Assembly: GCF_002237595.1 (NCBI RefSeq)
Contig: NZ_CP022529.1
Location: 1,984,001-2,048,000 of the forward strand
Source of the DNA: Labrenzia sp. VG12
GTDB lineage: Bacteria; Pseudomonadota; Alphaproteobacteria; Rhizobiales; Stappiaceae
DNA length: 64,000 nt
Direction of reading: 5' to 3'
Below the pieces are notes generated by a model. It was given only the letters and a program-made list of their open reading frames with translations, was not told where the DNA came from and did not search any database. Both the position numbers and the translations under genes were made by a program. Shown one piece after another: positions 33,897 to 42,516 of the stretch (position 1 is its first letter; each line of letters opens with the position of its first letter).

Positions 33897-34014
33897 GAGA
33901 CGCAGCCTTCTGAAGGAGTGAAACAGGAGCTCTCAGCTTGCGCCTCGCCAAATCAAAAGAGAAACGATATAATCTGACAAGTTTCCTTCGTATTTTTTAT
34001 GAATAGGCTGCGTG

Positions 34015-34890
34015 ATGTCCTCCCTCCCCAATATGCAGTGGTTGCGAAGCTTCGAGGCGGCCAGCCGGCTGGGCAGCTTCACCGCGGCCGGTGCGGAGCT
34101 TGGCCTGACCCAGGCCGCCGTCAGCAACCATGTCAGCTCCCTGGAAAACCAGCTCGGCCACCAGCTTCTGGAACGCACCACGCGCAAAGTCGATCTCACC
34201 GCAAGCGGGCGCGCCTATTTACCGTCCGTGCGCAAGGCCTTGCAGGACCTTGCCGCAGCCACCAACTCTCTCTTCGGCACCAGGTCATCCGGCACGGTCA
34301 CCCTCCGCGCTCCGATCTCCGAGGCGGCCCTGATCATCGCTCCTGCCCTGCCTGCCCTTCAGCGCCGGCACCCGGGTCTTTCCATCCGGCTTCTCTCCGC
34401 CATCTGGGCGGACACCATGCTGGAAACGGGGATCGATATTGAGATCCGGTTGGGTACAGGCAGCTGGCCGGGTGCGAAATCCGAAGCCCTCGGCGCGGAA
34501 ACCATTCTGCCCGTCTGCCATCCGGACCTTGGAAAGCAACTGCGACAACCGGAAGACCTTCTCGGCCAGCCCTGGATCAACATTCTGGGCTTTGACGATC
34601 ACTGGCCGAATTTCCTCGAGACTGCCGGTTTGAAAGCCCCGGACCAGCGCCGTGGCATCACGGTCGACACATCTCTTGCGGCGGTTGAACTGGCAGCGTC
34701 CGGCGGCGGTGTCGCCCTGCTCCTGGGCAAGGTCGCGCGGCAGCTGGCAACAAGCGGCCGGTTAGCGATCCCGTTCAACATCCCCCTGCCCTCGGCACGA
34801 ACACATCATCTGCTTCACCGTGACAGCGCACGCCCGGCAAGACCGGCGGTTCAAACGGTCGAAGGCTGGTTGAGGGAGATTTTCGCCTAA
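34015..34890 (+). CDS. LysR-family transcriptional regulator (GcvA-like)
   Basis: A 291-residue LysR regulator. The N-terminal HTH is LRSFEAASRLGSFTAAGAEL, LTQAAVSNHVSSLENQLG and LLERTTRKVDLTASGRAYLP; the rest is the two-lobed effector-binding domain. The NMQWLRSFEAA start is as in the GcvA-type group. ATG 34015 is the second codon of a GTG-ATG pair. It is divergent from the hydroxyacid dehydrogenase/ALDH operon and probably regulates it. Confidence 0.92.
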   Translation: MSSLPNMQWLRSFEAASRLGSFTAAGAELGLTQAAVSNHVSSLENQLGHQLLERTTRKVDLTASGRAYLPSVRKALQDLAAATNSLFGTRSSGTVTLRAPISEAALIIAPALPALQRRHPGLSIRLLSAIWADTMLETGIDIEIRLGTGSWPGAKSEALGAETILPVCHPDLGKQLRQPEDLLGQPWINILGFDDHWPNFLETAGLKAPDQRRGITVDTSLAAVELAASGGGVALLLGKVARQLATSGRLAIPFNIPLPSARTHHLLHRDSARPARPAVQTVEGWLREIFA

Positions 34891-34984
34891 AACCAGCCTT
34901 GCCACGGGTTTTTCATGAATTTCACCAGACCGACTGGCTATGCTCAGCTCAGGTTTCCCGCAATTTCAAAGGATCAGATCGAGA

Positions 34985-35611
34985 ATGGTGCATCTGGATC
35001 GGACGTATTCGGCGGTTCTGTTCGATATGGACGGCACGCTCCTGGATTCCAGCGCCGTCGTTGAGCGCGTGATGACGGATTGGGCCGTTCAGAACGGTGT
35101 CGATCCCAAGGCTCTACTCGCCGTTTGCCAGGGCCGACGGACAATCGACACGATCCGCGACTTTGCAACAGCAGACATGGACTGTGAAGCGGAGGCCGCA
35201 AGACTTGAGGCGGCAGAGGTCTCGGATGTGCGCGGTATCATCGCCGTCCCGGGCGCCGCCAATCTGCTGGACCGGTTGCCTCCCGACCGGTGGGCCATCG
35301 TGACATCCGCGGGACGAGATCTCGCGACGCGGCGCCTGACAGCCGTCGGTTTGCCAATTCCGGAAGTGTTCGTGACGGCGGAAGATATCCAACAGGGCAA
35401 GCCGGACCCTTCCGGCTATCTCCTGGCCGTGGAACGGCTGAATGTGCGTGCCGAAGCGTGTCTGGTTTTCGAAGACGCCCCTGCCGGGATCGAGGCTGGC
35501 CTGAGGGCAGGCTGTGACGTCATTGCCATCGATTTTGCGCGTCCCGAGGTTGCAGCGCACGTCTGTCCGCGGGTTTCGGACTTCCGGGAGATCACATTCA
35601 ATTTGAGCTGA
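34985..35611 (+). CDS. HAD-superfamily sugar/phosphoglycolate-type phosphatase
   Basis: A 208-residue HAD hydrolase, subfamily IA. Motif I is AVLFDMDGTLLDSSA (nucleophile Asp), motif II IVTSAGRDLA, motif III GKPDPSGYLLAVERLN and motif IV VFEDAPAGIEAGLRAG. The small alpha-helical cap lies between motifs I and II. Sugar phosphates or phosphoglycolate are typical substrates. ATG 34985 starts MVHLDRTYSAVLF. It follows the LysR gene by 94 bp. Confidence 0.9.
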   Translation: MVHLDRTYSAVLFDMDGTLLDSSAVVERVMTDWAVQNGVDPKALLAVCQGRRTIDTIRDFATADMDCEAEAARLEAAEVSDVRGIIAVPGAANLLDRLPPDRWAIVTSAGRDLATRRLTAVGLPIPEVFVTAEDIQQGKPDPSGYLLAVERLNVRAEACLVFEDAPAGIEAGLRAGCDVIAIDFARPEVAAHVCPRVSDFREITFNLS

Positions 35612-35672
35612 AGTTCTACGCAGCAGTCTCGTCACGTCCCGGGAAATCGGCCCTAGGACAAACCCAATAACG

Positions 35673-36134
35673 TCAGATTTTGGGCGTCCTGTTGGTCAAC
35701 CTGGAAACGTAGGAAAAGAAATCATCGTAAGATCGACTGAACAGAGGGACGGTTACATCAAGCGTGAAAACGGCTTCATCACCCAGACCGGAAAAACAGT
35801 AGTCCCAGGCGCCACCTGAGGGTGCAAAAACAAGTGCTGACCTGGGCGGCATGGTCATTCCTTCTGGCAAACCCGATGTCTCCCAAGGCCCTGGCAGCAA
35901 AAAATCTCCCCCTTCCGGTATGTCGTAGTATTCCTCTGCAGCAAAGGGCTGAAAAATGCAATATTCAGAACGAGTTACCCCTTCACCAACATGCTCCAGA
36001 AAATAGAGATATTGCTGGGGTAAGTTTGGGAACTTGATTTTGAGTTCATCGATTTTCACCCGTGGAACGGGCTCCAGTGTTTCAAACTCGCCACCTTTCC
36101 GGCATTCTCTCAAAATTGCGTCTGGAACAAGCAT
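35673..36134 (-). CDS. SMI1/KNR4-like protein (possible orphan immunity protein)
   Basis: A 153-residue acidic protein. The pattern LKIKFPNLPQQYLYFLEHVG and IFQPFAAEEYYDIPEG, followed by GDEAVFTLDVTVPLFSRSY and FFSYVSRL, is that of SMI1/KNR4 (SUKH) domains. In bacteria these often neutralise polymorphic or contact-dependent toxins. No toxin gene is next to it, so it is an orphan. Its DNA is less GC-rich than the neighbours, consistent with transfer. ATG 36134 follows AAGGT. Confidence 0.65.
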   Translation of the reverse strand: MLVPDAILRECRKGGEFETLEPVPRVKIDELKIKFPNLPQQYLYFLEHVGEGVTRSEYCIFQPFAAEEYYDIPEGGDFLLPGPWETSGLPEGMTMPPRSALVFAPSGGAWDYCFSGLGDEAVFTLDVTVPLFSRSYDDFFSYVSRLTNRTPKI

Positions 36135-36191
36135 TGGTACCTTAAAAGGTTAGAAAAATCGTCTTACGATAAGCAGTTAAGCTATGGCCTA

Positions 36192-37133
36192 TTACTCCGC
36201 AGCAAACAGCTTGGCGGTCATGGCGAGGCTTGCGCCGCAGGGTTCCTCAGCCTCGCCGCTTTCTTCCTTGCCCTGCCCCTCCGCCGGACGCAGGTTGACG
36301 AAGTCATAGAGCGACCGATCGAGCAGATGCGACGGCCGTGTGTGGCCCAAAGCCCTCGCCATCACGCCGAGCCGGCCGGGATTGGCTTTCTCCCAGCCCT
36401 GCAGCATGCGCTTGACTTCTTCCCGCTGCAGACCGTCCTGCGAGCCGCAGAGATTGCACGGGATGATCGGGAACTGCATGCCATTTGAGAACTTGGCAAT
36501 GTCGCTCTCAGCCGCATAGGCCAGCGGGCGCAGAACGAGAAGATCCCCCTCGTCGTTGATCAGTTTCGGCGGCATGGAGGCAAGACGGCCGCCATGGAAG
36601 AGATTCATGAAGAAGGTTTCAAGAATATCTTCCCTGTGATGGCCCAGCACGATGGCCTCACAGCCCTGCTCCCGCGCCACCCGGTAAAGAATGCCCCGAC
36701 GCAGGCGCGAGCACAGCGAGCAATAGGTGCGATGCTCGGGGATCTTGTCCGTGACGATCGAATAGGTGTCCTCGCGGATGATCAGGTGTTCAATGCCGTT
36801 GTCTTCAAAGAATTTCGGCAGGACATCGGTCGGAAACCCCGGCTGGGCCTGATCCAGATTGCAGGCAATGAGGTCAACCGGCAGCAGGCCGCGCCATTTC
36901 AGCTCGATCAGAACCGCCAGCAGCGTGTAGCTGTCCTTGCCACCGGACAGGCACACAAGCCATTTCGGCTTGTTCTCCTGCGTTGCCTGCGCAGACACCA
37001 TGCCGAAGTCGCCGATCGCCTCGCGCGTCTGCCGCAGAAGCCGCTTGCGCAGCTTCTTGAACTCCACGCTTGAAGGTGCGTTTCGCAGGAGCGCCGGCAC
37101 ATCCGTGTCGGCGGTATCGGCAATGTCGTTCAT
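36192..37133 (-). CDS. ttcA: tRNA 2-thiocytidine(32) synthetase TtcA
   Basis: TtcA adds sulfur to C32 of some tRNAs with ATP and an Fe-S cluster. The 313-residue protein has the PP-loop CLSGGKDSYTLL, a first cysteine pair in HRTYCSLCSRLRRGIL and the later CNLCGSQ that complete the cluster site, with GHHREDILETFFMNLFHGG between them. ATG 37133 (MNDIADTADTD) is preferred to an upstream in-frame start at 37208. The C-terminal tail (KEESGEAEEPCGASLAM) is longer than usual. Monocistronic. Confidence 0.94.
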   Translation of the reverse strand: MNDIADTADTDVPALLRNAPSSVEFKKLRKRLLRQTREAIGDFGMVSAQATQENKPKWLVCLSGGKDSYTLLAVLIELKWRGLLPVDLIACNLDQAQPGFPTDVLPKFFEDNGIEHLIIREDTYSIVTDKIPEHRTYCSLCSRLRRGILYRVAREQGCEAIVLGHHREDILETFFMNLFHGGRLASMPPKLINDEGDLLVLRPLAYAAESDIAKFSNGMQFPIIPCNLCGSQDGLQREEVKRMLQGWEKANPGRLGVMARALGHTRPSHLLDRSLYDFVNLRPAEGQGKEESGEAEEPCGASLAMTAKLFAAE

Positions 37134-37248
37134 GATCGCGGCCTTGGGGCTCCGTGGCTGTTTGCGGTGACATAGCGGATCGCTGGCGCAGGGAAAAGCA
37201 AAAAGCACCCGCTTTCACAGGCCCGCCCTGCAGCGAACCGCCAGAAAG

Positions 37249-37623
37249 TTATCGTTCGTGCCAATCAACATAGACCCCAGCAAGCCCGCATGCTTCGCAT
37301 TGCCCGCCCACATAAACCCAGCGCACATCGCCCGAGTCGTCGTCATACGCAGCGGTCCCGACCCCCAGTAGCAATGTCTCCTCTTCGCAGGTGCAGATGT
37401 TTCGAACGAGGTTCTCCGCGTAATCGCGGCTGTCCTGAATATCCGTTTCGGAGTGACAGGACGGACAGGTCACAACGGCCGCCCCGCACTCATCGTCACT
37501 GTCCAGACGCAGATCATTCCGGCCACACTGGCATTGGACAGGCTGAAAACGGTCGATCGGATATCCGTTCTTTGTCGAATATCTCAAAACTTCCCGGTGC
37601 AGTTCTGAATACTTGTCGGTCAT
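37249..37623 (-). CDS. Zinc-ribbon-like protein, unknown function
   Basis: A 124-residue acidic protein with several cysteine pairs: PVQCQCGRND, VTCPSCHSETD, NICTCEEE and QCEACGLAGVYVDWHE. The spacing suggests two zinc ribbons or knuckles. No known family was recognised. ATG 37623 follows AAGGGCC. Oriented away from the LysM gene at 37818. Low GC in part, consistent with an accessory gene. Confidence 0.65.
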   Translation of the reverse strand: MTDKYSELHREVLRYSTKNGYPIDRFQPVQCQCGRNDLRLDSDDECGAAVVTCPSCHSETDIQDSRDYAENLVRNICTCEEETLLLGVGTAAYDDDSGDVRWVYVGGQCEACGLAGVYVDWHER

Positions 37624-37817
37624 GTGGCCCTTGCCGTCTGTCTTTGAACAGGTTTGTCGGGGCAATCTCTAGCGTATGTTCACCGGCTTGAAAATTGCCA
37701 ATCCGTCACCCTCAATCCCAAGTGCACCGAACACGTTTTCGCCCAGAAATTGTGGCTGACTATGAACCAGTCGAGGGCAGTTTTGACATCCGGAGCACGT
37801 ATCAGGAGGCAATCGAG

Positions 37818-38306
37818 ATGACCGTGACACTCGACATTCAGCAGCCGCAGCCCTTCGATCTCGTTGGCCCAAGGATCTTGATCGCGGGCAATGCAACAGC
37901 CTTTGAAGGCACGCTCAGTGTCCGCGTTTCCGAAGGTCACGACGAATATACGTCGTTTATCCAGGTCGGCTCCCTGGGCCTGCGGCAGTTTCAGGGTTTC
38001 ATCGACATTCCGGACACCAACAGCTTCGAATTGACCCGCCTCTTTCTGACCCTGGTGGATGACAGCGGCAATGAGAACGGGCCCTCCGTCGTGATCCCGA
38101 TCCTCTTTGGCCCCAGGATCCTGTCCGGTTATCGCGGCTGGCAGCCCTATACCGTCAGGCCCGGCGACACTTTGACGAAGATTGCGCAACAACACTACGG
38201 CAACACGATCTATCAGCCGATCTTTGAAGCCAATCAGCATCTGCTGAGCAATCCCAACCTGATCTTTCCGGGCCAGGTGCTGCGCATTCCGCGCAATGAC
38301 ATCTGA
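37818..38306 (+). CDS. LysM protein with Ig-like (Gmad2) domain
   Basis: A 162-residue protein. The N-terminal 100 residues are an Ig-like Gmad2 domain: FDLVGPRILIAGNATAFEGT, LGLRQFQGFIDIPDT and LTRLFLTLVDDSG. The C-terminal 50 residues are one LysM: YTVRPGDTLTKIAQQHYG and NPNLIFPGQVLRIP. LysM binds peptidoglycan or chitin-type glycans. No signal peptide follows ATG 37818 (AGGAGG upstream), so either it acts inside the cell, exits by another route, or starts elsewhere (an in-frame ATG at 37695 also lacks one). Confidence 0.83.
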   Translation: MTVTLDIQQPQPFDLVGPRILIAGNATAFEGTLSVRVSEGHDEYTSFIQVGSLGLRQFQGFIDIPDTNSFELTRLFLTLVDDSGNENGPSVVIPILFGPRILSGYRGWQPYTVRPGDTLTKIAQQHYGNTIYQPIFEANQHLLSNPNLIFPGQVLRIPRNDI

Positions 38307-38425
38307 CCAAGGTTGACGACATTGTGCCACGATACCGCAAGGATGTGCCGAAAATCACACAACCAGAATGACATGTTTGCTAAGGTGCACTCGTCACATT
38401 CATTCAGCAATGCGAGTTGGTTCAA

Positions 38426-38611
38426 ATGAACAATCTGATGTCGAACGACCGGATTTTCGCACGCCTTGCCCCTTTGCAGGACGCCCCGAAGGTCACGGTC
38501 ACCGTCTGGAGCGGACAACCTGGCTCCGATCGCACGGAAAGCCCCCGGGAACTGTTTCCGGTCGCCGCAGCCTCGGGCCGCCGTACCGCCAGTCCCAAGA
38601 CCGTCAACTGA
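38426..38611 (+). CDS. Doubtful small open frame
   Basis: A 61-codon frame (MNNLMSNDRIFARLAPLQ start). It lacks a clear ribosome site and family, but its GC-rich codon use is like that of real genes and it is the only open frame in the 450-bp gap 38307-38758. The rest of the gap holds a GC-rich hairpin (near 38650) and nothing else I can name. Confidence 0.25.
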   Translation: MNNLMSNDRIFARLAPLQDAPKVTVTVWSGQPGSDRTESPRELFPVAAASGRRTASPKTVN

Positions 38612-38758
38612 CCGGCCTTGTTGCCAACGGCCGCAAAGGCGTTGAGCAAGGGGCCTCAAAAGGCCCCGTGAGCAAGGCGCCTTCCGTCGAGGCCCAGAAG
38701 GAAAGGACGGCCCCAAGAGGACTGGGCCGCAGGATACCGTTGAAGAGGAGACCGGATC

Positions 38759-39379
38759 ATGAGCAGTTCCGCCTCGAAATGGATCTCAATCGGCCTTGTT
38801 TCGGTTGCGATCGGCTATTTTCTGATACACATGTTTCGCGGAACCGGGCCGCTGGAGACGACTGAAGCAGACAGGCTTCTGGCAAGGAAACTTCAATTTT
38901 CTCCGGCCGAAGATGTCTATGCGATCGCGCCAGATGGCATGTTCGTTCAGGCCTCTACCCGGGAGATCAACGACTATCGCGCAATCGCCTGCCCCAAACT
39001 CGGCAGCGATTTGGGCTCCTTGCCAGGCAGATACGGGACCGGCGGCAAGACCTATGGCGTCGCGGTCTTTGAGTGTCTCTTGAAAGGCAGAACCCGGTCC
39101 GGCATTGAACTCCTCACCTCGGTTTATGTGCATCGATCAGCAGATCCGGCTCAAAAGGGCCTCTATGACGGACACCACTTCAGTTTTCAAAGAGAGGCCA
39201 AAACCCGCGCCTTGATGAGGCAGCTCAATCAGGAAACGCGTCATCATGAAAAGGCGGAACAATCGGCCCTGTGGGCCAGTCTCGCCGACGATGGCGTCTA
39301 TGTGCCTGCCGACAAGACCCAGAAATCACCAATCGAAAAGGCAATGGACCTGCATATGCAAAGATTGCGCGCTCAGTAG
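38759..39379 (+). CDS. Membrane-anchored protein of unknown function
   Basis: A 206-residue protein with one N-terminal membrane span (KWISIGLVSVAIGYFLIHMF) and a soluble remainder. Blocks include LARKLQFSPAEDVYAIAPDG and a C-terminal helix rich in Q, R and K (RALMRQLNQETRHHEKAEQS). AGAGGAG is well placed ahead of ATG 38759. It is convergent with rpsD, whose terminator lies 12 bp past its stop. No family recognised. Confidence 0.62.
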   Translation: MSSSASKWISIGLVSVAIGYFLIHMFRGTGPLETTEADRLLARKLQFSPAEDVYAIAPDGMFVQASTREINDYRAIACPKLGSDLGSLPGRYGTGGKTYGVAVFECLLKGRTRSGIELLTSVYVHRSADPAQKGLYDGHHFSFQREAKTRALMRQLNQETRHHEKAEQSALWASLADDGVYVPADKTQKSPIEKAMDLHMQRLRAQ

Positions 39380-39390
39380 CTCTGTTGCTC

Positions 39391-39419
39391 AAAAGAAAAG
39401 GCCCGCCAGATGGCGGGCC
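39391..39419 (-). terminator. Intrinsic terminator of rpsD
   Basis: Arms GGCCCGCCA (39400-39408) and TGGCGGGCC (39411-39419) with a 2-base spacer (so a 6-base loop in practice). On the minus strand it is followed by CTTTTCTTTT. It lies 28 bases past the rpsD stop. Confidence 0.85.
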
Positions 39420-39447
39420 CTTCCCCTCAAACCGTATTCGGCGCTGA

Positions 39448-40065
39448 TTAGCGCGAATAGAATTCGACGACCAGGTTCGGTTCCATCTGCACCGGATAAG
39501 GTACATCGGAGAAACCCGGAATGCGCGCGTAGGTCGCGGTCATCTTGTTGTGGTCGACGTCGACATAATCCGGCACGTCACGCTCTGCGGACTGGACAGC
39601 TTCCAGAACCAGGGCGAGCTGCTTGGACTTTTCGCGGACTTCGATCACGTCACCCGGGCGCAGCTGGTAGCTCGGGATGTTGACGCGCTTGCCGTTGACC
39701 TTGATGTGGCCGTGGTTGATGAACTGACGGGCAGCAAACACGGTCGGAACGAACTTGGCACGGTAGATGACGGCGTCGAGGCGACGCTCCAGCAGACCGA
39801 TCAGGTTTTCAGACGTATCGCCTTTCAGACGGGACGCTTCAGCGTAAACCTTGCGGAACTGCTTCTCGGAAATGTTGCCGTAGTAGCCTTTCAGCTTCTG
39901 CTTGGCGCGGAGCTGAATACCGAAGTCGGACAGTTTGCCCTTGCGGCGCTGGCCGTGCTGACCCGGGCCGTATTCACGCTTGTTGGCCGGGCTCTTCGGA
40001 CGACCCCAGATGTTTTCGCCCATCCGGCGGTCGATTTTGTACTTAACGCTATGGCGCTTCGACAT
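39448..40065 (-). CDS. rpsD: 30S ribosomal protein S4
   Basis: RpsD binds the 5' domain of 16S rRNA early in small-subunit assembly and represses its own operon. The 205-residue protein has the family start MSKRHSVKYKIDRRMGENIW, GRPKSPANKREYGPGQHGQR (KOW/S4 N-domain), and the S4 domain LLERRLDAVIYRAKFVPTVF with GHIKVNGKRVNIPSYQL. ATG 40065 has AAAGGAAA. It stands alone as in many alphaproteobacteria, with its own terminator. Confidence 0.97.
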   Translation of the reverse strand: MSKRHSVKYKIDRRMGENIWGRPKSPANKREYGPGQHGQRRKGKLSDFGIQLRAKQKLKGYYGNISEKQFRKVYAEASRLKGDTSENLIGLLERRLDAVIYRAKFVPTVFAARQFINHGHIKVNGKRVNIPSYQLRPGDVIEVREKSKQLALVLEAVQSAERDVPDYVDVDHNKMTATYARIPGFSDVPYPVQMEPNLVVEFYSR

Positions 40066-40545
40066 ATCGCGGTTTCCTTTGAATTCGCGTTGTTATTTAA
40101 AAGGAAACGCGCCCTCCTTTATCGTCACAACCTGCTTTTGCGGGAAGATCGGATCGACAGGGACCCGGCTAGACGGCGCCGGCCGGATGCCCACGGGTGC
40201 GTAGATCCGGAAGGCAAAGCCCACCGGACCGCGCGGAGATACAGAAAGGGCCCGGGAATGTCAATGGAAGAACGGGCAATGCCGGCTCATGCACGCCGAT
40301 TTCGCCGGTTTTTGTTGGACAAGCCCAGCGTTCAGATCGCATCTAAAAGGATATCCACCCCTAATTGATGACGTTACGTTCACAAGAAGCGGAAAACAAT
40401 GCATACATTTAGGAAATTTTAATTGCAGCTTTTCACTATGCAATCGCCGTTACAACCCTAGAGAATAATAGCAGGGAGACGGCACCCTCAGACACCCATC
40501 ACACAAGTGGAAGCACATCGGCCGAACGAGGCAACGGGATCAAGC
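40066..40545. other. 480-bp intergenic region between rpsD and the EAL-CBS-GGDEF gene
   Basis: Holds the divergent promoters of rpsD and the c-di-GMP gene. No RNA gene or open frame with a ribosome site was found. The part near 40375-40440 is AT-rich (gtgaaaagctgcaattaa on the minus strand), consistent with promoter DNA. Confidence 0.6.
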
Positions 40546-42342
40546 ATGTCAGCGAACAGTCAATCAGCTCTGCAGGCAGAACCGGACGATACCGGTGTGA
40601 TCTGTTGCGCGCCGAAAGACACGCTCGCTGCGCTCGATTATGCCCTTCAGCCGGTCGTCGATATCGGCACTGGCGTTGTCTATGGGTATGAAGCCCAGAT
40701 CCGCAATTGCGATCAGGTCGGGGCCCGGTCGGTGGATGACCTGATCGACGACGCGCACGCGGCCGGGTATCTGCCGGAGCTGGAAGCAAAACTGGTCGAA
40801 AAGGCCCTCGCCCGATTCGCCAGCCTGAAGATCGCGCAGGGCACCAAACTCTATTTCAAATTGGACGGACGCGACCTCGGCGAGGAAAACGACCCGCGCA
40901 TGCATCTGAGCGAAATCGTTTCCGCTGCCGGACTTCAGGTGAACCAGATCTGCCTGGAGTTTTCCGAACGCCATCAGCAGACCTTCACCGACCTCACCCA
41001 TCACGCGATCAACGACTTGCGCCAGATCGGCTTCCTGATTGCGCTGGACGATTTCGGCCGGGGGTCCTCCGAACTGCGCCTGCTGCACGACATGTCGCCC
41101 GACTATGTCAAGATCGACCGGTTTTTCCTGAATGGCATCGACAGCGATGCCCGCCGAAAACTGTTTGTCACCACCGTCGCCAACCTCGCCCATGTGCTGG
41201 GCGCAAGGGTGATTGCAGAAGGCGTGGAGACGGAACGCGAATTCAAGGCGTGCCGGGAAGCCGGCTGCGACCTGATCCAGGGCTATTTTGTCGCCAGGCC
41301 GTTTCAGAAGGCCTCTGCCGCAAAGCTTTTTTATGATCACGTGCGCGCGCCTGGTACCGGCGGCAAGCGGCGCGAGGAACAGGACCGCATCCGCAACGAA
41401 CTCGTCCAGTTGCCGACGATCCGGTTCGACGCTTCCATGAACGAATTGCTCGACATGGTGGTCCACAACCAGGATGCCAGCGTGGTGCCTGTGCTGGACA
41501 GCAACAACGAGCCCCGCGGGCTGATCCACGAGCGCGATCTCAAGGCCTATCTTTACGCCGGGGGCCCGGATGACGACGACGCCAAGGCCGCGCTCGATTT
41601 TCCCCTGCGTTCCTTTGTTCGTGCCTGTCCGATCGCCGACATCGATTCCAATGCAGACATGCTCCTGGTGACATTTGCCTCCTCGATCAACTCGGACGGC
41701 ATCATCATCACGGAGAATTTTCGCTACGCCGGTTTCCTGTCGGCAACGTCGCTTCTGAAGATCATTCATGAAAAGCGCCTTCAGGAGGCGCAGGACCAGA
41801 ACCCGCTGACCCGCCTGCCCGGCAATGGCGCCGTTGCCAGGTTCATCGCCGAATCCGCGCGCAAGGGCACACAGGACCGGCATCTGATCTATCTCGATTT
41901 CGACAATTTCAAACCGTTCAACGATACCTACGGCTATCGTCAGGGGGACCGGGCCATCATCCTGTTCGGCGAACTGCTTCAACGCCACATTTCCGGATCC
42001 GGCACCTTTCACGGACATATTGGCGGCGATGATTTCTTCGTCGGTTTTCACAACATCGACCAGACCGATGTCGCCGCGCGCATGCTTGCGCTGAAACGCG
42101 CTTTCCGGCTCGATGTGGAGAGCTTTTACGAGCCCGAGCACCGGGAACGTGGTTACATAGAGGCTCAGGACCGGTTTGGCACCACGCGGCAGTTTCCTCT
42201 GCTGCAGTGCTCCATCTCTATCCTGAGCCTGCCCAAGGGAACGACCGTGCATCCCGAGACACTCAACCACGAGATCATGGAACTGAAACGGGCAGCCAAA
42301 CGCTCCGACGACGGCCTCGTGGTCAAGAGCCTGGCGGCGTAA
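40546..42342 (+). CDS. EAL-CBS-GGDEF c-di-GMP protein
   Basis: A 598-residue protein with reversed domain order. Residues about 30-260 are an EAL domain, with YGYEAQIR in place of EAL, FLIALDDFGRGSSELRLLHD, VKIDRFFL, IAEGVE and LIQGYFVARPF retained. The usual 'N' of the metal site (v-N-s) is replaced (LYFKLDGRDLG), so phosphodiesterase activity may be reduced. Residues 285-400 look like a CBS pair (VVHNQDASVVPVLDSNNEPR, LIHERDLKAYL). The end is a GGDEF domain with GHIGGDDFFVGF (GGDDF). A nucleotide may bind the CBS pair. ATG 40546; soluble, no membrane span. Confidence 0.88.
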   Translation: MSANSQSALQAEPDDTGVICCAPKDTLAALDYALQPVVDIGTGVVYGYEAQIRNCDQVGARSVDDLIDDAHAAGYLPELEAKLVEKALARFASLKIAQGTKLYFKLDGRDLGEENDPRMHLSEIVSAAGLQVNQICLEFSERHQQTFTDLTHHAINDLRQIGFLIALDDFGRGSSELRLLHDMSPDYVKIDRFFLNGIDSDARRKLFVTTVANLAHVLGARVIAEGVETEREFKACREAGCDLIQGYFVARPFQKASAAKLFYDHVRAPGTGGKRREEQDRIRNELVQLPTIRFDASMNELLDMVVHNQDASVVPVLDSNNEPRGLIHERDLKAYLYAGGPDDDDAKAALDFPLRSFVRACPIADIDSNADMLLVTFASSINSDGIIITENFRYAGFLSATSLLKIIHEKRLQEAQDQNPLTRLPGNGAVARFIAESARKGTQDRHLIYLDFDNFKPFNDTYGYRQGDRAIILFGELLQRHISGSGTFHGHIGGDDFFVGFHNIDQTDVAARMLALKRAFRLDVESFYEPEHRERGYIEAQDRFGTTRQFPLLQCSISILSLPKGTTVHPETLNHEIMELKRAAKRSDDGLVVKSLAA

Positions 42343-42373
42343 AGCCAACCAAGCGCAGCGTAAACACTTGTTC

Positions 42374-42417
42374 AGCGTCATCCCGAGGCGCGCGCCCGCC
42401 CGCGTCTCGCAGGACCG
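42374..42417. repeat. Degenerate palindromic element, copy 6
   Basis: Reads 'agcgtcatcccgaggcgc' then 'ccgcgtctcgcaggacc'. It resembles an eroded form of the repeat family ('catcctgagg...gtctcgaagga'). Confidence 0.4.
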
Positions 42418-42439
42418 GCTGCAAATTCAGGTGCATGTG

Positions 42440-42481
42440 GCCCATCCTTCGAGACAGCGCGAATGCGCTTCCTCAGAATGA
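42440..42481. repeat. Dispersed palindromic element, copy 7
   Basis: Reads 'cccatccttcgagacagc', then 'gcgaatgcgcttcctc' and 'agaatgac'. It closely matches copy 3 at 5519 and lies just past the murI stop, convergent with the c-di-GMP gene. Confidence 0.72.
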
Positions 42482-42516
42482 CGCCCTGGGTTGGGGTTTC
42501 AGAGCCTTTCCAGCCT

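Noticed and set aside
40564..42381. A 605-codon reverse frame opposite the EAL-CBS-GGDEF gene
   Set aside because: No family features; the forward protein is well supported.
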